The position numbers and the translations under genes are program-made. A DNA stretch of 26,048 nt from Willaertia magna (Eukaryota; Heterolobosea; Eutetramitea; Acrasida; Naegleriidae), in assembly GCA_902984215.1 (NCBI GenBank), contig CADWAF010001105.1:1-26048 (forward strand), in the 5' to 3' direction. This document shows positions 1-7,802 of this stretch, piece by piece (the stretch's first letter is position 1; every line of letters starts with the position of its first letter). The notes beneath the pieces are model-generated. The model was not told the origin of the DNA. It made no database searches and saw only the letters and a list, made by a program, of their open reading frames with translations.

Positions 1-737
1 TGTAATTCGTTCTAATTGTATTGATTGTTTAGATAGAACAAATGTTTGTCAAAGTGTATTTGCTAAGATTGTTTTAACTGAACAATTACAATCCCTTAAA
101 CTTTTAGCTGAAAATTGTAAAGTAGCAGATGTCACTGTTTTAAATAATATTTATCAAAATGGTAAGTAATTTTACAATATTTAAGATATTTATCACAATA
201 ATAGTTTGGGCTGACAATGGTGATCAAATGAGTGTTATTTATGCTGGAACAGGTGCTATTAAGGCAGATTTCACTAGAACTGGTACAAGAACATGGAGAG
301 GATTATTAAATGATGGTATTAACTCTGTTACTAGATATTATCTTAATAATTTTAAGGATGGTATTAAACAAGATTCTGTTAATTTATTACTTGGTAAATA
401 TGTTATTAGACAAAATGTTAAATCCCCATTTGAACATGAAAACCAAGTTAATGTTTTACATTCTATTTTGAAGTATGGTTTCTTTATTTCATTATTTATG
501 ATTGTAGCTAATGCTGCTAAGGTTCCATCATCTGGTATGTAAACAATGAATTTCATCTAAACTAAATTTAATTATTTTACTGGGTAAATAGATAGTACTC
601 TTCAAGCATTGTTTAGTGTTTTAATTTGGGTTATTGTTACTTTTGTTTTCTATAAGGTTCTCGTAATGAATGGAAGAAAGATGGTAAATAATCCTAGCCT
701 TAAAACTTCTGATGATGAAAAGAAGAAGACAAAATAA
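1..737 (+). CDS. SAC1: SAC1-family phosphoinositide phosphatase, 3' part (three exons)
   Basis: The 5' end lies outside the window. Exons are 1-161, 205-534 and 592-737. Introns 162-204 (GTAAGT..ATAG, 43 bp) and 535-591 (GTATGT..ATAG, 57 bp) both interrupt after the first codon base. The reading frame begins at base 2 and shows the SAC catalytic loop [12 protein letters not shown] (C-x5-R, bases 8-43). The conserved [19 protein letters not shown] and [11 protein letters not shown] segments follow, also typical of SAC1. Two hydrophobic segments near the C terminus (about 468-530 and 607-660) match the membrane hairpin of SAC1, and the protein ends KKTK, a KKxx-type ER retrieval signal. In the family, SAC1 dephosphorylates PI4P at the ER and Golgi. 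The family call is firm. Splice sites are inferred from the restored reading frame. An unspliced reading frame from 159 to 542 is an artefact that runs through both splice sites. Confidence 0.93.
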
Positions 738-744
738 GCGCCGC

Positions 745-750
745 AATAAA
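745..750 (+). terminator. poly(A) signal AATAAA of the SAC1 gene
   Basis: AATAAA begins 8 bases after the SAC1 stop codon, which predicts a very short 3' UTR. This fits the other genes of the window, where the signal touches or overlaps the stop. Confidence 0.5.
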
Positions 751-849
751 CATTTTTTGTCCCAAACCCACACCAAACAACTTCTTTTGTTCAAAAATAG
801 TTTAGCTAGCTTGAATTTACATAAAATTTCTTACCAGTTAATAATTAAC

Positions 850-1096
850 ATCTACGGCCATACTACTGTGAAAGCACCTATATTATATTATACTCTAATA
901 TTTCCTTTTTAAGACCTCTTTAAGGTCATAAATGAATTACAATATAAATCGTTAAGAAAAGAAAAAAAAAAAAAAAAAGTCTTTTTTAGTGCTTTTAAAT
1001 AAGCACCTCATCCCGTCCGATTTGAGAAGTTAAGCACAGTAGGGCTACATTAGTACTGAGATGGGAGACTTCTCGGGAACCTATAGTGCTGTAGAT
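850..1096 (+). rRNA. 5S rRNA gene, interrupted by an insertion
   Basis: The two parts 850-879 and 1009-1096 join to a 118-nt sequence, a normal 5S length. The 5' part has the conserved ACGGCCATAC start. The 3' part has CATCCCGTCCGATTTGAGAAGTTAAGC.. and ..TTAGTACTGAGATGGGAGAC.., ending in GTGCTGTAGAT. The first six bases (ATCTAC) pair perfectly with the last six (GTAGAT), as in helix I. The internal control region (box A, intermediate element, box C), which lies in the second half of eukaryotic 5S genes, is uninterrupted. A run of seven T at the 3' end serves as the Pol III terminator. As it stands the transcript would carry 129 extra bases between helices I and III, so the gene is probably non-functional unless the insert is removed. 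Confidence 0.88.
880..1008. mobile_element. 121-bp insertion plus 8-bp duplication inside the 5S gene
   Basis: The 8-mer AAGCACCT occurs immediately before (872-879) and at the end (1001-1008) of this block. Removing 880-1008 restores a continuous 5S rRNA. This is the footprint of an insertion with an 8-bp target-site duplication. The insert (880-1000) is AT-rich and holds an A-tract of 18 bases (962-978 region) followed by GTCTTTTTT. Just inside its right end, GTGCTT (989-994) can pair with AAGCAC (1001-1006). It has no open reading frame and no clear Pol III A or B box. It could be a non-autonomous element such as a MITE or a truncated SINE; I cannot name a family. Confidence 0.6.
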
Positions 1097-1102
1097 TTTT
1101 TT
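1096..1102 (+). terminator. Pol III oligo-T terminator of the 5S gene
   Basis: Seven consecutive T directly follow the GTAGA of the 5S 3' end. The same T-run is kept in the inverted copy. Confidence 0.7.
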
Positions 1103-1399
1103 GGTAACTGGCTTTTTAACTGGAAATTTGTTTTTTTAAAATTTATTGGCCAATTTGAAACATTAATGTATTTAAAGTTGAATTTTTTAGTTTATTGACT
1201 TTATAACAAAATTATTTATATTAATTATTTTAAAAATATAATATATTTACAAAACTTTCTGTTACACTAATTTTACTAATATTTTCAAACATTTCTTTCA
1301 ACCCTTTATCACTTACTACACATTTTACAACAATAATTTAAACACATTTAAAAATACTTCAATAATATTAAAAAAAAGTCTTAGTTATAAACTTTGTGA

Positions 1400-1720
1400 A
1401 TATTTTTAAATTTATTTAAACTTTTAAAATTCATTATTACCAACACTTTTTCAATCTCTATCGAATACTTGGAATATGAATTAAATGATTTTAATAATAA
1501 AAATTTTATTCCAAGTAAAATCTTTAATAAAGAAGATAAGGAATTATTTGAGAAATTTATTGATGATGAAATGTTAGATAAAATTATAAAGAGAAATTAA
1601 TGTTGAGATATTTTAAAATTAAAATTTGAATTTAAAAATAAATTATTTAAAACAGAATTATATAGATCAATTAATATTTTAATAGATTTTTTTTTTAGTT
1701 ATATTATTAATAAAAAATAA
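1400..1720 (+). pseudogene. Decayed reading frame of unknown origin
   Basis: One frame stays open for 107 codons apart from two nearby stops (TAA at 1598-1600, TGA at 1604-1606). There is no start codon. The middle part (about 1442-1597) reads like a real protein, with mixed charged and hydrophobic residues such as SIEYLEYELNDFNNKNFIPS and EDKELFEKFIDDEMLDKIIK, rather than the K/N/I/F strings that random AT-rich DNA gives. I do not recognise the protein. It could be a relic of a gene or of a mobile-element protein, or an exon of something larger. Chance is not excluded. Confidence 0.3.
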
Positions 1721-1901
1721 ACTAAATGAAAATTTTAAAAAATATTATGTTAATTATAAATGCAATGTTTTAAATAAAATTATGTAATTATTTAAAAATA
1801 AATTTTAATAAACGTTTATACTTTTAATAAATTAATAAAATAAAGTTTAAAATATTATAGTTTATATAATAAATATTATTGTTTATCTTATTTTAAATTA
1901 T

Positions 1902-1997
1902 ATAAACAAAAAAAATTAAAGAAAATAATATTTTATAAAAATTATATTATAATGTTTTTAAAAGTTTATTTAATTTTCTTTAATTTTTTTTGTTTAT
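1902..1997. repeat. Imperfect inverted repeat, about 27-bp arms
   Basis: ATAAACAAAAAAAATTAAAG.. at 1902-1928 is mirrored as its reverse complement at 1971-1997, with a loop of about 42 bp. The composition is very AT-rich, so part of the match may be chance. Confidence 0.5.
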
Positions 1998-2010
1998 AAT
2001 ATTAAAATTA

Positions 2011-2057
2011 TAAAAGTATTAATATAATTTATACTATTAATTATATTAATACTTTTA
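2011..2057. repeat. Perfect 18-bp palindrome with 11-base loop
   Basis: TAAAAGTATTAATATAAT (2011-2028) is the exact reverse complement of 2040-2057. It could extrude as a cruciform. No function can be assigned. Confidence 0.55.
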
Positions 2058-3222
2058 ATTTATATTTAATTTATTATAAATTTAATCATAATACTAAAAT
2101 TATTTTAATTCAATTATAAAAACATACAATTAAATTTAATTTTTTTAAATATTTTAAAAAAATAATTAATAAAAAATCAAAAAATTATAATTATTAAAAA
2201 TAAAAAGAAAAAGTATAAATAAAAAGAAGAAAAAAATTAAAAAAAGTAAATAAAAATTATTATAAAAAGAAAAAAAGAAAAAAATTAAAATTAATTTAAA
2301 TTTTAAACTAAAATAATGAAAAAAATTTTATTTTGGTTTTATTAATTAATTTTTTAAATTTTAATTATTTAATTAACATAAATTATTTGTTTTTTCATTT
2401 ATAATAACTTAAAAACCAGTATAACAATTATAAATAAAAATAATGATTATTGATTATAAAAAAATTAAAAATTTAATAAATAAAAATTATTTAATATAAA
2501 AAAATTATAAATTATAAAAAATATCATAAATACTAATCAAATAAATAAAAACTGTTTATTTTTAAATAATTAATTGATTATATATTTATATAAAAATAAA
2601 ATAAAAAAAAATTTAATAAAATATCTTTTAAAATAACCTTAAAATAACTTTTTTTAAAATTTTTTATTTAAAAAATATATTATATGACAAACTAATATAT
2701 ATAATGAATGTTAATAATTAATTTATATTGATTTTAAAATTTTGTAAAAAAACTTTTATTTATTTTTCCTTAAAAAAACTATGAAACTACTAATAAAAAA
2801 TAATAGAATATAATATAAATAAAATAAATAATTATAAAATAAAATAAATATTTTTATATAAAATATTAAATTGTTTTTAAATAAAATATTTTTAAATTAA
2901 TTATTAAATCTACTGTAAATAAAATAAATTAAGTTAATCATTATAATTTTATTTACTAAAAATTATAATAAACTGTTACTTAAAAATTGTATTTCAATTT
3001 AAGTAATAATAAATTTTTTAAGAAATTAAAAAATAAATGTTAAATGTTTTTTAAGAAAAAAAAATTTTTAGAAGAAATAGTTTTTAGTTAATGTTAAAAG
3101 AGTAGACAAAATTATAGTAGTTAGTTTAATATTATTTACTTGTAATAAATTTAATAAGCATTATTATATATATTCTTTTTAAATTAAAATTTAAAAATTT
3201 TTTTTTAAAAGTAATATTGTTG

Positions 3223-3453
3223 ATTTTTAAAATAATTAATATAAATAATTTTGTTATAAAGTCAATAAACTAAAAAATTCAACTTTAAATACATTAATGT
3301 TTCAAATTGGCTAATAAATTTAAAAAAAACAAATTTCCAGTTAAAAAGCCAGTTACTAAAAAAATCTACAGCACTACAGGTTCCCGAGAAGTGGTATGGC
3401 CATAGATGTTAATTATTAACTGGTAAGAAATTTTATGTAAATTCAAGCTAGCT
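3223..3453 (-). repeat. Right arm of inverted 5S-containing repeat
   Basis: Reverse-orientation copy of 804-1237. On the minus strand it reads 46 bp of upstream sequence (3453-3408), a 44-nt 5S remnant (3407-3364) and 141 bp downstream (3363-3223). It lacks the 121-bp insertion. Whether it ever had one cannot be told, because the insertion point lies within its deletion. Confidence 0.85.
3364..3407 (-). pseudogene. 5S rRNA pseudogene with internal deletion
   Basis: Read on the minus strand, it keeps the first 17 nt of the 5S (ATCTATGGCCATACCAC) and the last 27 nt (TTCTCGGG..GTGCTGTAGAT). The middle 74 nt are missing, including box A and most of the internal promoter. The junction lies at a shared AC dinucleotide, as expected of a microhomology deletion. 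It cannot give a functional 5S rRNA. Confidence 0.85.
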
Positions 3454-3632
3454 TAATTTTTGTTTGGATGTTTTGCGGGATGGCGTGAGTTACCTTTGAA
3501 CTGAGAACAAACTTTGGTGGCAAAAAATACGTTTACATCTAAAGTTTTAGACAAAACTACAAAACCTATTTAATGATGTAAGGTAACCTTAATAAAAAAA
3601 ATTAAATCACAAACCTTATCCAAAACACTATA

Positions 3633-4979
3633 ATGACAAGAGAAATTGTTCATATTCAAGCAGGTCAGTGTGGTAATCAAATAGGTGCTAAATTCTGGGA
3701 GGTTGTCTCTGATGAACATGGCATTGATCCAACTGGAACGTTTAAGGGACAATCTGATCTACAATTAGAAAGAATTAATGTATACTACAATGAGGCAACT
3801 GGTGGTAGATATGTTCCAAGAGCTATCTTAATGGATTTAGAACCAGGCACAATGGATTCAGTGAGAGCAGGACCTTACGGACAAATCTTCAGACCAGATA
3901 ACTTTGTTTTTGGACAAACTGGTGCTGGTAATAACTGGGCAAAAGGTCACTATACAGAGGGAGCAGAACTAATTGACTCCGTTCTAGATGTTGTAAGAAA
4001 AGAAGCTGAGAGTTGTGACTGTTTACAAGGATTTCAAATTGCACACTCCTTAGGTGGTGGTACAGGTTCAGGTATGGGAACATTATTAATCTCTAAGATT
4101 AGAGAAGAATATCCAGATAGAATGATGATGACATTCTCTGTTTTCCCTTCCCCAAAGGTTTCTGAGACCGTTGTTGAACCTTACAACGCAACACTCTCTG
4201 TCCATCAACTCGTTGAAAATGCTGATGAAGTCATGTGTATTGATAATGAGGCATTATACGATATTTGTTTCAGAACATTAAAACTAACAACTCCAACTTT
4301 TGGAGATTTAAATCACTTAGTTTCTATGGTAATGTCTGGTATCACATGTTGCCTTAGATTCCCTGGCCAGTTAAACAGTGACTTAAGAAAGTTAGCTGTA
4401 AATTTGGTTCCCTTCCCACGTTTACACTTCTTTTTAATAGGTTTTGCACCATTAACTTCGATAGGGTCACAAGTTTATAGAAATTTAACTGTATCTGAAT
4501 TAACTCAACAAATGTTTGATGCTAAGAATATGATGGCTGCCTCTGATCCAAGACACGGTAGATATATTACAGCAGCTGCACTGTTTAGAGGTAGGTTATC
4601 AACTAAGGAAGTTGATGAACAAATGTTGGGTGTTTCAAACAAGAACAGCTCATACTTTGTCGAATGGATTCCAAATAACATTAAATCATCAATTTGTGAC
4701 ATTCCACCAAGAGGATTAAAGATGGCTGCAACTTTTGTTGGAAACTCAACTGCAATTCAAGAAATGTTCAAGAGGGTTTCTGAACAATTTACCGCAATGT
4801 TTAGAAGAAAAGCTTTCTTGCATTGGTATACTCAAGAAGGAATGGATGAAATGGAATTTACTGAGGCTGAAAGCAATATGAATGATTTAGTTGCAGAATA
4901 TCAACAATATCAAGAGGCAACCATTGAGGATGATGTGGACTTGGAAGAGGATAATGCAGATGAACAAGCTGAGTATTAA
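3633..4979 (+). CDS. Beta-tubulin
   Basis: Full-length, intronless, 448 residues, the usual beta-tubulin size. It forms the GTP-exchanging half of the alpha/beta heterodimer of microtubules. Visible signatures are [10 protein letters not shown] (N-terminal nucleotide loop), the tubulin G-box GGGTGSG at residues 141-147, [34 protein letters not shown], and the acidic C-terminal tail (about 427-448) ending in Tyr. Two things are unusual. The protein starts MTREI, with an extra Thr, where nearly all beta-tubulins start MREI, the tetrapeptide read in tubulin mRNA autoregulation. It also has several substitutions at normally invariant places, such as [15 protein letters not shown] for SVVPSPKVSDTVVEP and [17 protein letters not shown]. 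The DEVMC segment carries Met where animals and fungi have Tyr or Phe at position 200, as plants do. A mitosis-specific or otherwise specialised isotype is possible. The start is favoured by the A-rich leader and the immediate homology. Confidence 0.98.
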   Translation: MTREIVHIQAGQCGNQIGAKFWEVVSDEHGIDPTGTFKGQSDLQLERINVYYNEATGGRYVPRAILMDLEPGTMDSVRAGPYGQIFRPDNFVFGQTGAGNNWAKGHYTEGAELIDSVLDVVRKEAESCDCLQGFQIAHSLGGGTGSGMGTLLISKIREEYPDRMMMTFSVFPSPKVSETVVEPYNATLSVHQLVENADEVMCIDNEALYDICFRTLKLTTPTFGDLNHLVSMVMSGITCCLRFPGQLNSDLRKLAVNLVPFPRLHFFLIGFAPLTSIGSQVYRNLTVSELTQQMFDAKNMMAASDPRHGRYITAAALFRGRLSTKEVDEQMLGVSNKNSSYFVEWIPNNIKSSICDIPPRGLKMAATFVGNSTAIQEMFKRVSEQFTAMFRRKAFLHWYTQEGMDEMEFTEAESNMNDLVAEYQQYQEATIEDDVDLEEDNADEQAEY

Positions 4980-4985
4980 AATAAA
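4980..4985 (+). terminator. poly(A) signal AATAAA of beta-tubulin
   Basis: AATAAA starts at the base right after the TAA stop. The next gene begins 91 bp downstream of the stop, so a short 3' UTR is needed. Confidence 0.5.
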
Positions 4986-5070
4986 TATTTGTAATTATTG
5001 GAGGTAACGTGATTCGTCCATTTACTGAAATTATCCCTTCAAACGTCAACAATAAATCAAGTAAAAAAAA

Positions 5071-5364
5071 ATGTCTCAAGTTTTCAATCAACACCCAGGT
5101 GTAGGTGTGTGTTTCGTTAGTTTTCTTAGTATCTTCCTGTTAGCACTATTCGGTGGATTTCTAGCATTATACATCTGTAATATTAAATTCTGGACACTAG
5201 ATAAACAACAAAAAATGAAAAATGATTTAATTTACCCAGATCCATTTGTTAATTGGTTATTTTTCGGATTTATCAGTGTTTTCTTCTGTTGGATAGGATC
5301 CGTTTATGTTTTATATCATAACATTAGGGCGTGTGTTACACATTTCCAATTATCTAAATTGTAA
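5071..5364 (+). CDS. Small two-helix membrane protein, 97 residues
   Basis: It has two clear transmembrane segments, about residues 11-34 (VGVCFVSFLSIFLLALFGGF..) and 61-83 (WLFFGFISVFFCWIGSVYVL..). A polar loop with a lysine cluster and a YPDPF motif lies between them. The start has a strong A-rich leader (nine A before ATG). I do not recognise the family with certainty. Size, two-span topology and the aromatic or Cys-rich second helix recall RNASEK, the small V-ATPase-associated protein, but I see no diagnostic motif. It lies between beta-tubulin on the same strand and a convergent gene only 23 bp away, so it must have a very short 3' UTR or overlapping transcripts. No AATAAA follows the stop. 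Confidence 0.75.
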   Translation: MSQVFNQHPGVGVCFVSFLSIFLLALFGGFLALYICNIKFWTLDKQQKMKNDLIYPDPFVNWLFFGFISVFFCWIGSVYVLYHNIRACVTHFQLSKL

Positions 5365-5387
5365 TTTTAAAAATACAGTTTAATTTT

Positions 5388-7601
5388 TTATTCTTGAGAT
5401 AAATTAGTATAATCTTGATACCCAGAAGATAATTTGTCTTGATCTAAATCATCTAATAATTCTTGTGTTTGTTTTTGTGTAATAAAATTACCTGACATTG
5501 TCATCATATTAATGTCATTATTATTACTTGCATGATTGCTTTGTTGACTATTTGTTTTTGTTGTAACTAAATTTTCTTGGGATAGAGCTTTTTGTTTTCT
5601 CAAAAAAGGACTTAAAGTTTTCTTTAAAGTGGCAGTATTCATTCTTTGAAATAATGAATAGTTTCTATTTAAAGTACTATTAACATTATTACTTGCAGCT
5701 GTATTTGTGTTGTTATTGTTATTTGATTGCAATAATTGTTTTTGTAATCCCTTGTTCAACACTTGTTGTGCAAATGTTTGTTTTTTAACATTTAATGTGG
5801 ATGGTTGTGGTTGTAATGAATGGTTATTGTTATTACTTGAACTGGAACTAGTATTTCTTAAGTTTGAAAATTTTGACGGTGGTTGTTGTTTTAAAAGTCT
5901 TTCTTCTTGTTGTTGACTTAATAAAATACCTTCAATTTGATCACTCAATTGGGTACATTCAATGTCATCTACCACTCTAACTTGTTGTTGTCTTTCTTCT
6001 TCATTGTGTTGTGAATTACTCTCTTGTTGTTGATTATTGACAGTGCTATTGTTAACAATTTGTTTCTCCATTGTGTTAATATATTCTTTTAAATGGTTAA
6101 ATACATTGGTCATCAAATTAAATTTATTCTCATATAATTGATTTAAATTTAAATAATCACTATCTTTCTTTTCCAATTCATCTAATAAATTCTTTTTTTG
6201 ATTTTCAATTTCATTTTTTAATTTTCTTTCATTACTTAATTGACTTCTTAAAGTCTCTGAGCTTTTACTTAAACGTTCAACTTCATTAATCTTTTCAGTC
6301 AATAAACTTAACTTTTCAATATAAAGTTTTTCTAATTCTCTCTTTTCAAATTCTAATTTTTCGACTTGTTTTTTTGTTACAATATTTGTGTCAATCGTTT
6401 TTTTAGCTTTTTCTAATGCTGTTAAATATTCTTTTAATTTTTCTTGTAAATCTTTTTTTTCTATTTTTAATCTTTCAATTGTATTTTCAGTTTGAATTTG
6501 TTTATCATTTAGTTCTTTATTTATCTGTTGTAAGAGTTGATTTTGTGATTGCTCTTTATTTAATTTTTCTAATAGTTCTTGATTTATTTTTTTATATTCT
6601 TCTTCTTTATCTTTCATGTTTTTAATTTCTAATTCGAATTTTTGTTTTTCTTCTAATACTTCTTGTGTAATTAATTGTTGAACAAAGGCAATCATTTCTT
6701 CATCGATTTCTTCTTCATCTTGCATTGTATTATTATTTAAGGTAGAAGTATTAGTTGTTTGTTTATTTCTTTCTTCAGCTTCATTTTCATCTTCTTGGGT
6801 AATAATATCATTTTCTTCTACTTCTTCAAATTTCTTTTCTTGATGGTCTTGTTGTTGTGACACTAATTCTAAACCACTAAGAGCTGACTGTAAATCTCTT
6901 CTAGGAGTTACTGGAACTTGTGTATAAAAAGGTGGAATTTCATTATTTCTCTTTTCTTCAGTAGAAACATTACTTTGTTTTGATTGTGAAAGCGAAGGTT
7001 GACTATCTTTTTGTTTACCAGTTGATGAATTGCTAGTTTGTGAAGAAGAGTGATCCATCTTCACTTTCTTAATATTGCCACTCGATTCATTAGTTTGTTG
7101 AGAAAAACTTTCATCATTTAATATTTGTTTTCTCTTTTTAATATTTAAAAACTCTTCAAACTTCTCAACCATTCCTTTATCTTCTTCAACATTTCGTTTA
7201 GTAAAAACAAATCCTCTACCATCAATTTCAAACATGTCACCATAATTTAATTCAACAACATCTCCTTCATACATTTTATCATTAATCCTTACTTTTGCTT
7301 TTTCATCAATATTCATTAATGCACAACCCTTACTTTTACAGTAAAATATTGTACAGTGAATAGGGAATAATTTCCATTCATTTTCATCTTTTTTTGTTTT
7401 TTTTAATCTCTTTCTCTGGACAAGCCTAAATGCATTTACTTCTTCTAAAGTACCAATACGAATAATGTTGGTTGCATGTTCTTCTTCATTATTTTTATTA
7501 TACAATACTATCGATCTACATTTTCTATAGGCTTTTAAAAAGGCTGTTATATAGCCATATGGTTCCGGAGGAGGTGAAAGACTTGGTTTTGGTTTCGGCA
7601 T
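5388..7601 (-). CDS. FHA-domain protein with central coiled coil
   Basis: 737 residues, one exon. Residues about 30-137 look like a divergent forkhead-associated (FHA) domain, the phosphothreonine-binding fold: IIRIGTLEEV, then FPIHCTIFYCKSKGCALMNI, then VRINDKMYEGDVVELNYGDMFEIDGRGFVF. The usual GR and SxxH signatures are changed to GT and FPIH, so phosphopeptide binding may be weak or altered. A Ser/Gln/Asn-rich linker follows, with KKRKQ and KKVK basic patches. Then comes a long charged coiled coil (about 300-515) and an Asn/Gln-rich tail. About seventeen SQ or TQ dipeptides are spread through the linker and tail, which could be ATM/ATR-type phosphorylation sites or only reflect high Q content. 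The architecture suggests a scaffold. No specific orthologue is recognised. The stop codon is inside AATAAA. Confidence 0.85.
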   Translation of the reverse strand: MPKPKPSLSPPPEPYGYITAFLKAYRKCRSIVLYNKNNEEEHATNIIRIGTLEEVNAFRLVQRKRLKKTKKDENEWKLFPIHCTIFYCKSKGCALMNIDEKAKVRINDKMYEGDVVELNYGDMFEIDGRGFVFTKRNVEEDKGMVEKFEEFLNIKKRKQILNDESFSQQTNESSGNIKKVKMDHSSSQTSNSSTGKQKDSQPSLSQSKQSNVSTEEKRNNEIPPFYTQVPVTPRRDLQSALSGLELVSQQQDHQEKKFEEVEENDIITQEDENEAEERNKQTTNTSTLNNNTMQDEEEIDEEMIAFVQQLITQEVLEEKQKFELEIKNMKDKEEEYKKINQELLEKLNKEQSQNQLLQQINKELNDKQIQTENTIERLKIEKKDLQEKLKEYLTALEKAKKTIDTNIVTKKQVEKLEFEKRELEKLYIEKLSLLTEKINEVERLSKSSETLRSQLSNERKLKNEIENQKKNLLDELEKKDSDYLNLNQLYENKFNLMTNVFNHLKEYINTMEKQIVNNSTVNNQQQESNSQHNEEERQQQVRVVDDIECTQLSDQIEGILLSQQQEERLLKQQPPSKFSNLRNTSSSSSNNNNHSLQPQPSTLNVKKQTFAQQVLNKGLQKQLLQSNNNNNTNTAASNNVNSTLNRNYSLFQRMNTATLKKTLSPFLRKQKALSQENLVTTKTNSQQSNHASNNNDINMMTMSGNFITQKQTQELLDDLDQDKLSSGYQDYTNLSQE

Positions 7602-7802
7602 AGTAATTTTAGTGTTATCCGGATAGTCAACAACAATAAGAAACGCAAATTTTTACTTTCCCTTTGAAATAAAGCAATTTTTTAAATTAAAAACAATTTC
7701 TTTCTTCCAGTAGACACTAGAAAAAGGTTTCAAGCAGAAACAAGAAAGTGAACCATAAAACGTATGTCAACAATAAAAAGAAATTTACAATGTAAGATAA
7801 AT

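Larger units (their letters stand above)
804..1237 (+). repeat. Left arm of inverted 5S-containing repeat
   Basis: The arm consists of 46 bp upstream of the 5S gene (804-849), the split 5S gene with its insertion (850-1096) and 141 bp downstream (1097-1237). The same unit appears in reverse orientation at 3223-3453. The downstream parts are both exactly 141 bp and differ at about three positions. The upstream 46 bp match completely as far as I can align them by eye. Similarity fades abruptly at 1237/3223 and less cleanly at 804/3453. The unit, without the insertion, would be about 305 bp. It may be a dispersed 5S repeat unit present twice, or the terminal inverted repeats of a larger element. 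Confidence 0.85.
1238..3222. other. Extremely AT-rich spacer between the inverted 5S copies
   Basis: About 2 kb made almost wholly of A and T, with no intact gene and no tRNA that I can recognise. It holds a decayed reading frame near its left end, two hairpin-forming palindromes (1902-1997 and 2011-2057) and a purine-rich stretch of AAAAGAA-type repeats (about 2195-2290). Its composition resembles the other gene-free block at the right end of the window. It may be the eroded body of an element bounded by the 5S repeats, or simply intergenic DNA. Confidence 0.7.

Noticed and set aside
159..542. A 127-codon plus-strand reading frame starting with ATG
   Set aside because: It starts at the last exon-1 codon before intron 1 and runs through it and into intron 2 of the SAC1 gene. 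The true protein joins 161 to 205 and 534 to 592, giving the conserved [10 protein letters not shown] and a second membrane span.
712..912. A 66-codon basic plus-strand reading frame
   Set aside because: It overlaps the end of the last SAC1 exon in another frame and runs into the 5S gene. Its composition is arbitrary, with no homology signal.
850..1096. Two different overlapping 5S genes rather than one interrupted gene
   Set aside because: The two parts are complementary halves with no shared 5S sequence except the 8-bp duplication, and together they give one 118-nt molecule with paired ends.
1238..3222. tRNA, snRNA or CRISPR-like array in the AT-rich spacer
   Set aside because: No B box (GGTTCGA), no snRNA motif and no regular repeat-spacer pattern. 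Short A/T repeats are irregular.
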